The notes below the pieces were generated by a model. The model saw only the letters and a program-made list of their open reading frames with translations. It was not told where the DNA came from and did no database searches. A stretch of DNA of 64,000 bases, taken from the NCBI RefSeq assembly GCF_039543525.1, contig NZ_BAABJX010000021.1, forward strand, positions 50,223 to 114,222. Direction: 5' to 3'. The position numbers were made by a program, and so were the translations under genes. The first letter of the stretch is position 1. Every line of letters starts with the position of its first letter. This document shows positions 7,091-22,000 of this stretch, in pieces. The stretch is from Algivirga pacifica (GTDB taxonomy: Bacteria; Bacteroidota; Bacteroidia; Cytophagales; Flammeovirgaceae).

Positions 7091-10000
7091 CTCCGAAAGG
7101 ATAATCCATTAGAACAAGGATTGCGACCAGCAGAAGGTGCAACCTTTACAGGTGCGACTTTACCTCCGAAAGGATAATCCATTAGAACAAGGATTGCGAC
7201 TCTAATCTGTTATTCATGATTTTTACAGTTTGCTTCTCCGAAAGGATAATCCATTAGAACAAGGATTGCGACTTAAAACAAGGGAACTATGGAAACATAA
7301 GTAATAGGCTCCGAAAGGATAATCCATTAGAACAAGGATTGCGACCATATTTGATCACAAAACACAGGAGTATATTGCTTCTCCGAAAGGATAATCCATT
7401 AGAACAAGGATTGCGACTCTGTTAAGAACTTTGCTGTTGTGCTTTTTCCTGATCCTCCGAAAGGATAATCCATTAGAACAAGGATTGCGACAGTTTACGT
7501 TTAAGCTTTTCATAGTTTTTTAGATTAACTCCGAAAGGATAATCCATTAGAACAAGGATTGCGACAATGTAGTCCTCACCACTGTCATTAGATGATGTTT
7601 GTCTCCGAAAGGATAATCCATTAGAACAAGGATTGCGACTAATAGTAAAGGGGCACACGCTTGCCCCCACATCATCTCCGAAAGGATAATCCATTAGAAC
7701 AAGGATTGCGACACCTTGGGCGACTACTCGATGGTAGTCGCTGTCCTCTCCGAAAGGATAATCCATTAGAACAAGGATTGCGACGTATGAAGGTCATAAC
7801 GACCCTCACTCATCCACCAGACTCCGAAAGGATAATCCATTAGAACAAGGATTGCGACAGAATGGGCTATTCGTAGGAAATCAAGACAATACTGCTCCGA
7901 AAGGATAATCCATTAGAACAAGGATTGCGACTCTATTTCCTCGCATCTAGTGACACGACCGAATACGCTCCGAAAGGATAATCCATTAGAACAAGGATTG
8001 CGACCCCTTTGCTATTTAGCATGAAAACTATGACACCAAACTCCGAAAGGATAATCCATTAGAACAAGGATTGCGACGTTGAGGTCAACGATCTTGACCA
8101 TCCACTTCCCCTTCCTCCGAAAGGATAATCCATTAGAACAAGGATTGCGACGTTCTTTAATTTTCTAACTTACGTCAGGTTCAAGACGCTCCGAAAGGAT
8201 AATCCATTAGAACAAGGATTGCGACATCAGCTCCTGCAATTGCTGCTCGCTGTAGTATCCTCCGAAAGGATAATCCATTAGAACAAGGATTGCGACCACC
8301 TGTCAACTTATTTACCAAACTTTTGCTCACTCTCCGAAAGGATAATCCATTAGAACAAGGATTGCGACACGAAATCCATTTTATTGACTGAGCCATTTTA
8401 AAGCCCTCCGAAAGGATAATCCATTAGAACAAGGATTGCGACTATCCATATCGACTGGAAAAACCAAGACCAGTATTCTCCGAAAGGATAATCCATTAGA
8501 ACAAGGATTGCGACGATCTATATTCTGGCTTATACATACTATATGATTTTGCTCCGAAAGGATAATCCATTAGAACAAGGATTGCGACTTTCTTTCTCAT
8601 GGGCGCAGCGCTTCTTTCATGAACTCCGAAAGGATAATCCATTAGAACAAGGATTGCGACTTAACGTCAAACTTTAGGTAGTAGTACCTATTACCTGCTC
8701 CGAAAGGATAATCCATTAGAACAAGGATTGCGACTTGTATCGTTAAACCTTTCTTATCAATCCATACCTTCCTCCGAAAGGATAATCCATTAGAACAAGG
8801 ATTGCGACTAGTGGTCATTGTTTTAATGATGATAAATCAATGCGCCTCCGAAAGGATAATCCATTAGAACAAGGATTGCGACTTACAGATATACTAAACT
8901 ATTTAATCTTAAATCTCAACTCCGAAAGGATAATCCATTAGAACAAGGATTGCGACATGACGTTTCGCGTCAAACCGACGATAACGAATTTCCCTCCGAA
9001 AGGATAATCCATTAGAACAAGGATTGCGACATTGATGCTACCAAACTTTGACTTAATATTTTTTAGCTCCGAAAGGATAATCCATTAGAACAAGGATTGC
9101 GACATGCAAAACGAACCAAGTGTCATGTGTCATGTGTCTATCTCCGAAAGGATAATCCATTAGAACAAGGATTGCGACTATGATCAACACCAAACCCTTG
9201 GACTTACCAATGGGCTCCGAAAGGATAATCCATTAGAACAAGGATTGCGACGCTGTGCTGAGTCACCTGTTTATTTCTTCACTGATAACCTCCGAAAGGA
9301 TAATCCATTAGAACAAGGATTGCGACCCGTAGCCTGAAGCTCTTGGGTACTAACCTCAACTACCTCCGAAAGGATAATCCATTAGAACAAGGATTGCGAC
9401 AGACTTTATTCAGGATTACACTGAATTACCATTTTCTCCGAAAGGATAATCCATTAGAACAAGGATTGCGACCAATGAATTGAGCGATGTACTGAGTGTC
9501 TTCAATTGTCTCCGAAAGGATAATCCATTAGAACAAGGATTGCGACAGATGCTAGAGCATTTCAAGACTGAGTTCCCTTCTACTCCGAAAGGATAATCCA
9601 TTAGAACAAGGATTGCGACAGTGACGGTTTTCAAGACCGCTTGACGACCACTGCCTCCGAAAGGATAATCCATTAGAACAAGGATTGCGACATTTACCGT
9701 GAGTAGAGTAACCATCGTCTGTAATGTCTCCGAAAGGATAATCCATTAGAACAAGGATTGCGACGGTATAATGTCATGACCACATTAGAACTAAACCATC
9801 TCCGAAAGGATAATCCATTAGAACAAGGATTGCGACGTGATATTTATTTTCAAGGAGTACTACCGTGTGGTCTCCGAAAGGATAATCCATTAGAACAAGG
9901 ATTGCGACGGCAATCGTGTTGCATGAAGGAGCTAGCACCTCCGTCTCCGAAAGGATAATCCATTAGAACAAGGATTGCGACTCTCTTCTCTATTTCCTCG

Positions 10001-13000
10001 CATCTGGTGACACGACTCCGAAAGGATAATCCATTAGAACAAGGATTGCGACATGTTAGAGCCTTCGGGCCTACGTCTGTCACAAGCTCCGAAAGGATAA
10101 TCCATTAGAACAAGGATTGCGACAGCCATAGTCCAGCATTTCAGCAAGCTCCTTAATGGTCTCCGAAAGGATAATCCATTAGAACAAGGATTGCGACGAG
10201 AACATCCATGTCTCTTCATACAAAGAACTAAATCTCCGAAAGGATAATCCATTAGAACAAGGATTGCGACTGGGAGTAATCCTTTTGATAATTCAGGACA
10301 ACAAGCCTCCGAAAGGATAATCCATTAGAACAAGGATTGCGACATATGAGAATGTAGAGATAATGAATTGCGTTATCGCTCCGAAAGGATAATCCATTAG
10401 AACAAGGATTGCGACATTCTTTAATATCATGAAAGCATTATTCCTTACAATCCTCCGAAAGGATAATCCATTAGAACAAGGATTGCGACCTTTTGGCTCA
10501 GGAAGTGACACAGAGCCTGTCTGAACTCCGAAAGGATAATCCATTAGAACAAGGATTGCGACCATGTAACATGCAAACACACTTTTTACACGATCTGTCT
10601 CCGAAAGGATAATCCATTAGAACAAGGATTGCGACAGTTCACTTTGGTGAATCTATCGTAAAGATTGAAATCTCCGAAAGGATAATCCATTAGAACAAGG
10701 ATTGCGACTGCGATACAGTGTGTTGAACGTAAACGGGTTCTCTCTCCGAAAGGATAATCCATTAGAACAAGGATTGCGACTCTCACCCAAATCACGGGCT
10801 TGCTGACGAACATCCAGCTCCGAAAGGATAATCCATTAGAACAAGGATTGCGACCAGGTCTGCCGGGATTTCGCTAAGAAATTCACTCTTCCTCCGAAAG
10901 GATAATCCATTAGAACAAGGATTGCGACACCCGGAGGGTAAGAGGTGGAAGTCCTTCTATTATCTCCGAAAGGATAATCCATTAGAACAAGGATTGCGAC
11001 TTTTACCCAATGAATACTCCTACCTCTTGCAATAGCTCCGAAAGGATAATCCATTAGAACAAGGATTGCGACTCATAACTTTTAACTAACATTGCATCAA
11101 ACATATAGCTCCGAAAGGATAATCCATTAGAACAAGGATTGCGACCATAATTAAATTAAATTAAGGTAAATAAATAAATAACTCCGAAAGGATAATCCAT
11201 TAGAACAAGGATTGCGACAGTTGAACTAGATGGAAGGAAAGGATACATAGTAGCTCCGAAAGGATAATCCATTAGAACAAGGATTGCGACCTTTTGTTGT
11301 GGATTCATAGTTTATAGTTTTTCGTCCTCCGAAAGGATAATCCATTAGAACAAGGATTGCGACGGCGTTATCTCATATTACGGGAATGGTTGACATTACC
11401 TCCGAAAGGATAATCCATTAGAACAAGGATTGCGACAACAACGCGTCGCCGCCGTGATTAAATTGTCCTTCGTCTCCGAAAGGATAATCCATTAGAACAA
11501 GGATTGCGACATCTTTCTTTACTTGCTGTTTATCTTTAGATAGTGAACTCCGAAAGGATAATCCATTAGAACAAGGATTGCGACTTTAAGAGTTAACCTA
11601 TGAAGATTAATTCTCCGCTCACCTCCGAAAGGATAATCCATTAGAACAAGGATTGCGACAGGCTTTGGCGCGCTGCTGGTTTTCTTTTTCTTTCTCCGAA
11701 AGGATAATCCATTAGAACAAGGATTGCGACACTTAAAGATGACTTTAAAGGATTTCATACGTTTCTCTCCGAAAGGATAATCCATTAGAACAAGGATTGC
11801 GACCCGCGTGATCAGCCGCCGGCCGCTGGTGCTGCACAACTCCGAAAGGATAATCCATTAGAACAAGGATTGCGACTAGTTAAGAAAAAAAATGCAGAGA
11901 ATGTTAATCCTCTGCTCCGAAAGGATAATCCATTAGAACAAGGATTGCGACACTAAATCAAGATCGTCAACAGCCTTCTCGAACTCCACTCCGAAAGGAT
12001 AATCCATTAGAACAAGGATTGCGACCTTAACGTCAGGTTCAAGACGCAAAAACCCTTTGCTACTCCGAAAGGATAATCCATTAGAACAAGGATTGCGACG
12101 GTATGTGTTGCAATTATAGAACAAGGTTATAAACTCTCCGAAAGGATAATCCATTAGAACAAGGATTGCGACTTTTAATAAAGGTGTTTTAAACTCAATA
12201 CAATCAAACTCCGAAAGGATAATCCATTAGAACAAGGATTGCGACGTTGTAGTTTTATGTGGATTCGAACCACTATTCCTGCTCCGAAAGGATAATCCAT
12301 TAGAACAAGGATTGCGACGAATGCCATTAAGGAGTATCATCCTGAAATATCTCCTCCGAAAGGATAATCCATTAGAACAAGGATTGCGACTGACGCTTTT
12401 TCTGATGACAAAAAATCAAGATCAGCTCCGAAAGGATAATCCATTAGAACAAGGATTGCGACCTTATTGAGGTAATGCATGTATATCTCATACTCGCTCT
12501 CCGAAAGGATAATCCATTAGAACAAGGATTGCGACGTGTATCTCCATTTAATTTCCCCCCAAAATAATTATCCTCCGAAAGGATAATCCATTAGAACAAG
12601 GATTGCGACCGCCTGACACGACATCTAGCCTCGCGCGCGCATACTTCTCCGAAAGGATAATCCATTAGAACAAGGATTGCGACCATTGGTTATCCAAACC
12701 AATTAGTTAATATGATTGTCTCCGAAAGGATAATCCATTAGAACAAGGATTGCGACAGTGATTCTTTACTATGACATATACTGTATGCCCTGTCTCCGAA
12801 AGGATAATCCATTAGAACAAGGATTGCGACTGACGCTTTTTCTGATGACAAAAAATCAAGATCAGCTCCGAAAGGATAATCCATTAGAACAAGGATTGCG
12901 ACCTTATTGAGGTAATGCATGTATATCTCATACTCGCTCTCCGAAAGGATAATCCATTAGAACAAGGATTGCGACCCGTATTGGCTAAGACGTACTCAAC

Positions 13001-16000
13001 CATATCTATGGTCTCCGAAAGGATAATCCATTAGAACAAGGATTGCGACGTTTCTCTAAACCGTTAGTACCTTCATAATTGTTAACTCCGAAAGGATAAT
13101 CCATTAGAACAAGGATTGCGACCCATCCATGCCTTTAGAGATAAATTTCTCATGAGCTCCGAAAGGATAATCCATTAGAACAAGGATTGCGACGACTTTC
13201 TTTAGTTTTCTAGGGTCTATATTAATTTTACTCCGAAAGGATAATCCATTAGAACAAGGATTGCGACGGTTACTAGGAATCCTAGACTTACCATTTAACA
13301 ATGTCTCCGAAAGGATAATCCATTAGAACAAGGATTGCGACCTTATTCTAGACTTGCTGAGTCCATTATTGGATTGACTCCGAAAGGATAATCCATTAGA
13401 ACAAGGATTGCGACCTCCTCTACATTTGATGGAATCTTTTTAAGATTCACCTCCGAAAGGATAATCCATTAGAACAAGGATTGCGACCGATGGATTTTTG
13501 TCGGACTCTACATCCGGTCTCCTCCGAAAGGATAATCCATTAGAACAAGGATTGCGACCAAACTCGGCCATGATTGAGATGACCTTGTTTATCTTCTCCG
13601 AAAGGATAATCCATTAGAACAAGGATTGCGACCATAAAGTTTGCTGAATCAGGTGACGAAAGGTTAGCTCCGAAAGGATAATCCATTAGAACAAGGATTG
13701 CGACTAGGTTAATTCTGTCGGGCTTCCAGCTCGTCCTCCAGCTCCGAAAGGATAATCCATTAGAACAAGGATTGCGACGCGGAAGATTTATCCGTCTCAT
13801 CTTCGCTTCTTCTACTCCGAAAGGATAATCCATTAGAACAAGGATTGCGACACTCTGTCCCTTCTTCCCATGTGTTCCACTCTACTAACTCCGAAAGGAT
13901 AATCCATTAGAACAAGGATTGCGACTCTTCTTGCAAAGATTCTGCAGTTCTTTCTCGGAAGATCTCCGAAAGGATAATCCATTAGAACAAGGATTGCGAC
14001 AGTTTCCATCTTCCACTCCTTGATCAGCTTCTGCTGTCTCCGAAAGGATAATCCATTAGAACAAGGATTGCGACTCCGTTCACAGTTTGAGCGAACCACT
14101 CCTTTCCACGCTCCGAAAGGATAATCCATTAGAACAAGGATTGCGACTTAGCGAAAAGTTTACCTGGCCTGCCCATCATCTGCTCCGAAAGGATAATCCA
14201 TTAGAACAAGGATTGCGACGCCCCAGATCAATGGCAGTGTGTAAAGCCAATTACACTCCGAAAGGATAATCCATTAGAACAAGGATTGCGACAAAGAACT
14301 AAAAGAAAAAGAGATTTAATCAAATTTCTCCGAAAGGATAATCCATTAGAACAAGGATTGCGACGATTGTGGGCGTACTTTAAGAGAAATGGAGATCCAC
14401 ACTCCGAAAGGATAATCCATTAGAACAAGGATTGCGACCTTCCATTCTGCACTCTTGACTTTCTCCTCAATTGCCTCCGAAAGGATAATCCATTAGAACA
14501 AGGATTGCGACCTAAGTTACTCGCTAATGCATTGATCAGGTTTTCCATCTCCGAAAGGATAATCCATTAGAACAAGGATTGCGACTGATAGCATTTAGGT
14601 TAAGATACAATACAATACAATCTCCGAAAGGATAATCCATTAGAACAAGGATTGCGACAGATTTGCAAAAGGTCATCTGCGTTTGGCTCTGCAACCTCCG
14701 AAAGGATAATCCATTAGAACAAGGATTGCGACTAGAATATAGATTAATACTTCTTTAATTAGTCTTTTTTCTCCGAAAGGATAATCCATTAGAACAAGGA
14801 TTGCGACGAAGAATGATTAAAGAGCTTCCGAGGGAAGCATTTACCTCCGAAAGGATAATCCATTAGAACAAGGATTGCGACATCCTTTAAACACAGGATC
14901 GCAAGATTTAATTGGTCTCCGAAAGGATAATCCATTAGAACAAGGATTGCGACGTTAATTACCTTGAGCTGTTCTGTAGTTAACTTCATCTCCGAAAGGA
15001 TAATCCATTAGAACAAGGATTGCGACTTACTTTTGAAGAATCAGGATCTTTCAAGCATTTGCCTCCGAAAGGATAATCCATTAGAACAAGGATTGCGACA
15101 GTTATTTGCCTTTCAAAGCCAACCAATTCCTTTTTCTCCGAAAGGATAATCCATTAGAACAAGGATTGCGACACAGCTACCGAAAAATAAACCAAAAAAA
15201 ATCCCTCCTCCGAAAGGATAATCCATTAGAACAAGGATTGCGACTTGTGAACCAATACCGTGTCTCCAGCAGGAATCTCATCTCCGAAAGGATAATCCAT
15301 TAGAACAAGGATTGCGACAGAAACTAAATCTTTTTTCCAAGAAGAGATCTTATCTCTCCGAAAGGATAATCCATTAGAACAAGGATTGCGACTGGCCGTC
15401 GCTCGTGTTATCGATCCGCTTGCCGTGCTCCGAAAGGATAATCCATTAGAACAAGGATTGCGACTCCTACCTGAGGATCAAAGTCTAAAGGCTCCCGCAT
15501 CACCTCCGAAAGGATAATCCATTAGAACAAGGATTGCGACTGTGAATAATTACGATGTCGGCAGTGACTTCCTGCTCCGAAAGGATAATCCATTAGAACA
15601 AGGATTGCGACTTGTGTTCCTTCCTACCTACTGTCACAATTCCCCCTTTCTCCGAAAGGATAATCCATTAGAACAAGGATTGCGACCGTGCATCTAAAAA
15701 CGTCTGTTGTTTCTTTGTATACCTCCGAAAGGATAATCCATTAGAACAAGGATTGCGACCCCGTTCTGCAGGCATGGATGAAGAGAGCTTCTTCTCTCCG
15801 AAAGGATAATCCATTAGAACAAGGATTGCGACCTTGAACTTCTTTGATCGTCGCATTGCCATTCCTGACCTCCGAAAGGATAATCCATTAGAACAAGGAT
15901 TGCGACATCATAGGCCCGTTGCTTGCGGGTGAGTATTTCCTCTCCGAAAGGATAATCCATTAGAACAAGGATTGCGACGATGAACTGCCGGAGGTACTTG

Positions 16001-19000
16001 AAGAATTGGAAGATCTCCGAAAGGATAATCCATTAGAACAAGGATTGCGACTTGGTCGAAGAAGGGATGATAACTCAAGCCTTCAACTCCGAAAGGATAA
16101 TCCATTAGAACAAGGATTGCGACAACACTGATCTCACGAACGTAAGTTACTTTACCGAGCTCCGAAAGGATAATCCATTAGAACAAGGATTGCGACTCGT
16201 TTTCACCATGCAAGACAAATCCTAAATACATAACTCCGAAAGGATAATCCATTAGAACAAGGATTGCGACATGTTGCTGATGACTCTCGTTATGAAATAT
16301 TTCTTCCTCCGAAAGGATAATCCATTAGAACAAGGATTGCGACGCTCTCTCCTAAGAACTTAAAAGATTTTCCATCTACTCCGAAAGGATAATCCATTAG
16401 AACAAGGATTGCGACCCTAATGCTTGACTCCACCCTTCAAACATCTCACCTCCGAAAGGATAATCCATTAGAACAAGGATTGCGACGCTTGTCCGGGAAT
16501 CCGGCTCTTCTTAACTCTCCCCTCCGAAAGGATAATCCATTAGAACAAGGATTGCGACTCCTTACGCCCTAGAATTGATTCCTCTAGAGTCATCCTCCGA
16601 AAGGATAATCCATTAGAACAAGGATTGCGACCCATTCATTTGCAATGTATAGTCATAAGTCCCTTTCTCCGAAAGGATAATCCATTAGAACAAGGATTGC
16701 GACAGTCATCTACGTTGATGGGAAGATTTTCCTCTCCCTCTCCGAAAGGATAATCCATTAGAACAAGGATTGCGACCCTGCCGCAGAGCCTTAACATGAT
16801 GGTCGTCACGAGCTCCGAAAGGATAATCCATTAGAACAAGGATTGCGACAATGCTAATCACCAATTATCTGAAGGTTTTCCTATCTCCGAAAGGATAATC
16901 CATTAGAACAAGGATTGCGACCTTGCATTGATGGAAACTAAAGTGTTCACATCAGCCTCCGAAAGGATAATCCATTAGAACAAGGATTGCGACCAAATAC
17001 TAATTGTCCTTGGTCCTTTCATCCCTTTGCTCCGAAAGGATAATCCATTAGAACAAGGATTGCGACGGGTAATTCTACTAAACTAGGATTTTCTCATGCT
17101 GCTCCGAAAGGATAATCCATTAGAACAAGGATTGCGACTCTGATCATCAGAAGTCATTGACTCCAGCTTAGCCTCCGAAAGGATAATCCATTAGAACAAG
17201 GATTGCGACTTGAGGTAAAGCGTTCTCATCTTTTCTGCATTTTGATCCTCCGAAAGGATAATCCATTAGAACAAGGATTGCGACTGATATGTTTACACTA
17301 TATCCCCTTGTGTCAATGGTCTCCGAAAGGATAATCCATTAGAACAAGGATTGCGACTGGTACTGCCGATCCGCTTTGCCAACCGCCTGCTGTCGCTCCG
17401 AAAGGATAATCCATTAGAACAAGGATTGCGACGTCGTTGAAGCAGGTGAGAAGATGGATAACTTCTTCTCCGAAAGGATAATCCATTAGAACAAGGATTG
17501 CGACATAATCGAACAGGAAGCAACTATCAGAGAACAATTTACTCCGAAAGGATAATCCATTAGAACAAGGATTGCGACACCATTTCAACAAGGATTAAAC
17601 ACCAAGATCCCATAACTCCGAAAGGATAATCCATTAGAACAAGGATTGCGACCTTTTCCTATTACATTTCTAACGGTGTAATCACGCCAACTCCGAAAGG
17701 ATAATCCATTAGAACAAGGATTGCGACCTTGAAAGTTGGTCGATCTACTAGTAAGCTTCACACTCCGAAAGGATAATCCATTAGAACAAGGATTGCGACG
17801 GAAATTAAGGGTGATAGAAAAACAAAAGGCCTGTCTCCGAAAGGATAATCCATTAGAACAAGGATTGCGACGTGTATTGAGGCGGTAGAATCTGAGTTAG
17901 TCCTTTCTCCGAAAGGATAATCCATTAGAACAAGGATTGCGACGGCATCCCGAAGAATCGAACTCCTAAAGGTAAACCTCTCCGAAAGGATAATCCATTA
18001 GAACAAGGATTGCGACATGAAAAAAATTATGTTACTTCTACATGTGATTGTACTCCGAAAGGATAATCCATTAGAACAAGGATTGCGACATGCTGTAACA
18101 GTTCTTCGCACTATACTCTTTTTCTCCGAAAGGATAATCCATTAGAACAAGGATTGCGACATCTAGTCCTAGTTATGCAATCCGTAAGACTGCTGACTCC
18201 GAAAGGATAATCCATTAGAACAAGGATTGCGACGTTGTTCATGAATCTAGTTTCATTCATTTGTTTCACCTCCGAAAGGATAATCCATTAGAACAAGGAT
18301 TGCGACTTTAAAAAGACGTTTAGCCCTTTCCCTCCTGTTACCTCCGAAAGGATAATCCATTAGAACAAGGATTGCGACAAGATAGTTTACAGAATCCTAT
18401 TTTGACATACTTGTACTCCGAAAGGATAATCCATTAGAACAAGGATTGCGACCTTCTTACATTAAGCCTAACGCTTGACTCCACCCTTCTCCGAAAGGAT
18501 AATCCATTAGAACAAGGATTGCGACGTTGCTGTCGTAGATTTTCTCTAAGATCATAGATCTCTCCGAAAGGATAATCCATTAGAACAAGGATTGCGACGC
18601 TGAGACCTCAAATCCCAGCATCGGGTTGCTGTTAGGCTCCGAAAGGATAATCCATTAGAACAAGGATTGCGACTAGCTTTCTATTTTTCTTAACTTCACC
18701 TGTTCTATCTCCGAAAGGATAATCCATTAGAACAAGGATTGCGACTGCCCAAGAATTTGGGTTAACCAATTTCACTCTTCTCTCCGAAAGGATAATCCAT
18801 TAGAACAAGGATTGCGACGGTACGAAAACCATCAATTTCTTTATTTTCCCATCCTCCGAAAGGATAATCCATTAGAACAAGGATTGCGACGCCTGTACTT
18901 GTGAATGTTGCGGTAGAGCACCTTGTCTCCGAAAGGATAATCCATTAGAACAAGGATTGCGACTCATAATACTCATCTCCTACTACATCCACCCATTCTC

Positions 19001-22000
19001 TCCGAAAGGATAATCCATTAGAACAAGGATTGCGACTTTTTCTCAACAGCTTTTTCCAATTCCTTCTCAAACTCCGAAAGGATAATCCATTAGAACAAGG
19101 ATTGCGACCGACAGGATGTTGAAATTTCCAGAGATCTTCAAGAACCTCCGAAAGGATAATCCATTAGAACAAGGATTGCGACTTCCCTCCAGGGCCATTT
19201 TGACGAGATCTCCTTTCTCCGAAAGGATAATCCATTAGAACAAGGATTGCGACAAAGGTAAACCTTTACCCAAAGCTTATTACTCTGGCTCCGAAAGGAT
19301 AATCCATTAGAACAAGGATTGCGACAGATCTTTCTTTAATTTCCAAAAGTTGCGTAACTCTGCTCCGAAAGGATAATCCATTAGAACAAGGATTGCGACC
19401 CAAGAATCAAAAAAGTCTAAGTTATAGACTTTGCCTCCGAAAGGATAATCCATTAGAACAAGGATTGCGACCATGTCATTTAGTAGGGGTGCGTTAGAGA
19501 ATGTGTCTCTCCGAAAGGATAATCCATTAGAACAAGGATTGCGACGTAATAATCCATATCCAAAGGGATATTGCTATCTTCTCCGAAAGGATAATCCATT
19601 AGAACAAGGATTGCGACAAGAAGCCTAGATTTAGAGTAATCAACTCTAAATTCTCCGAAAGGATAATCCATTAGAACAAGGATTGCGACGGAATCCTTTC
19701 TACTTAAGTCTCTATAAACCAATTCTCCGAAAGGATAATCCATTAGAACAAGGATTGCGACGAAGATTCTCTTCATACTTTGACTTCACAGCTTTCACTC
19801 CGAAAGGATAATCCATTAGAACAAGGATTGCGACTGTCGTATGAACATCTGTCCACACAACTGTCTACAGCTCCGAAAGGATAATCCATTAGAACAAGGA
19901 TTGCGACTTTCGTCCATGTTATCAATAGTTTTCTTAAGGTCAGCTCCGAAAGGATAATCCATTAGAACAAGGATTGCGACAAATGATTGTAATCGAAAAG
20001 CAAAAGAATCATACCTCCGAAAGGATAATCCATTAGAACAAGGATTGCGACATCTGCCGTCCCATCAGTGACATCCAACCTCAATAATCTCCGAAAGGAT
20101 AATCCATTAGAACAAGGATTGCGACTCGTTGCGTGTGGTCAGGATGTGACGATGAGAGTTTACCTCCGAAAGGATAATCCATTAGAACAAGGATTGCGAC
20201 AACTTTTTGTCATCTGACATCTGCTGTCTAAATTGTCTCCGAAAGGATAATCCATTAGAACAAGGATTGCGACCCATTTCCCCTTCTTGGGCGATTTCCA
20301 GAACTCCCCTCCGAAAGGATAATCCATTAGAACAAGGATTGCGACAAAACTTTATAATTATGTCTTATACTTGAGTAGAACCTCCGAAAGGATAATCCAT
20401 TAGAACAAGGATTGCGACCTTAAGTTCTATATGTTTACCAATTTCATCATCCACTCCGAAAGGATAATCCATTAGAACAAGGATTGCGACCCATTTCCCC
20501 TTCTTGGGCGATTTCCAGAACTCCCCTCCGAAAGGATAATCCATTAGAACAAGGATTGCGACCTTTTCTCTCTTTGATCACAGAATGCGACTAGTTGATC
20601 TCCGAAAGGATAATCTATTAGAACAAGGATTGCGACAGCAACAGGATTCGTAAACGCTACATTTCAATCCGTTCTCCGAAAGGATAATCCATTAGAACAA
20701 GGATTGCGACTATTACTGCTACAGAGCCACCCCGACAAGCTCTCGCCTCCGAAAGGATAATCCATTAGAACAAGGATTGCGACGATTCCTTCCTTCATTG
20801 CCGACTCATGAAGTTCTTGCTCCGAAAGGATAATCCATTAGAACAAGGATTGCGACGCATAAACTTGCAAAATTCTTCACGCTCTTCCTCGGTCTCCGAA
20901 AGGATAATCCATTAGAACAAGGATTGCGACGATATGTTTCTTATAGGGTGAATGTCATTGTGGTCCTCTCCGAAAGGATAATCCATTAGAACAAGGATTG
21001 CGACAGTTGCTTTAGGTTCAGGTGGTTTACATAGTATTGCTCCGAAAGGATAATCCATTAGAACAAGGATTGCGACTAATTATGGATTAAATCCTAAACA
21101 TTTTCCAAATGGCTCCGAAAGGATAATCCATTAGAACAAGGATTGCGACAGTTGCTTTAGGTTCAGGTGGTTTACATAGTATTGCTCCGAAAGGATAATC
21201 CATTAGAACAAGGATTGCGACGGATTTGCCTGATATAGGTCTGGTTTTCCTTCAGCTCCGAAAGGATAATCCATTAGAACAAGGATTGCGACCTTGTTGA
21301 ATGTTTTCGCAGCTAACATTGAAAACAAAACCTCCGAAAGGATAATCCATTAGAACAAGGATTGCGACTTGTAAGCATCGTAACAATCTACTTCAAATTC
21401 ATATCTCCGAAAGGATAATCCATTAGAACAAGGATTGCGACCCACGCTTTCTTGCTTTCTTCTGCCTTTTGGTTCATTCTCCGAAAGGATAATCCATTAG
21501 AACAAGGATTGCGACAATAATGTTTTTCATTTTTAACTAGTTTTAATTTTTACTCCGAAAGGATAATCCATTAGAACAAGGATTGCGACCATCACGACCG
21601 TTATGTTCGTACCTACCTACCTCTAGCTCCGAAAGGATAATCCATTAGAACAAGGATTGCGACTCGTAGAGTTCGAGAATCAGGTACTGGAGCATCCAGC
21701 TCCGAAAGGATAATCCATTAGAACAAGGATTGCGACTGCCTTGTCATAGGCCTTGGTGCGTAGGCCTTCCAGCTCCGAAAGGATAATCCATTAGAACAAG
21801 GATTGCGACTTGTACTGAAAGATGAATACTTCCTGGTTCATGGCCTCCGAAAGGATAATCCATTAGAACAAGGATTGCGACCTGAAACTTTTGTATTCAT
21901 GTTTGTTCATGCTTACTCCGAAAGGATAATCCATTAGAACAAGGATTGCGACCAGTATTTCCTCCTCGGTCACATGCTCGGTTTTTTTCTCCGAAAGGAT

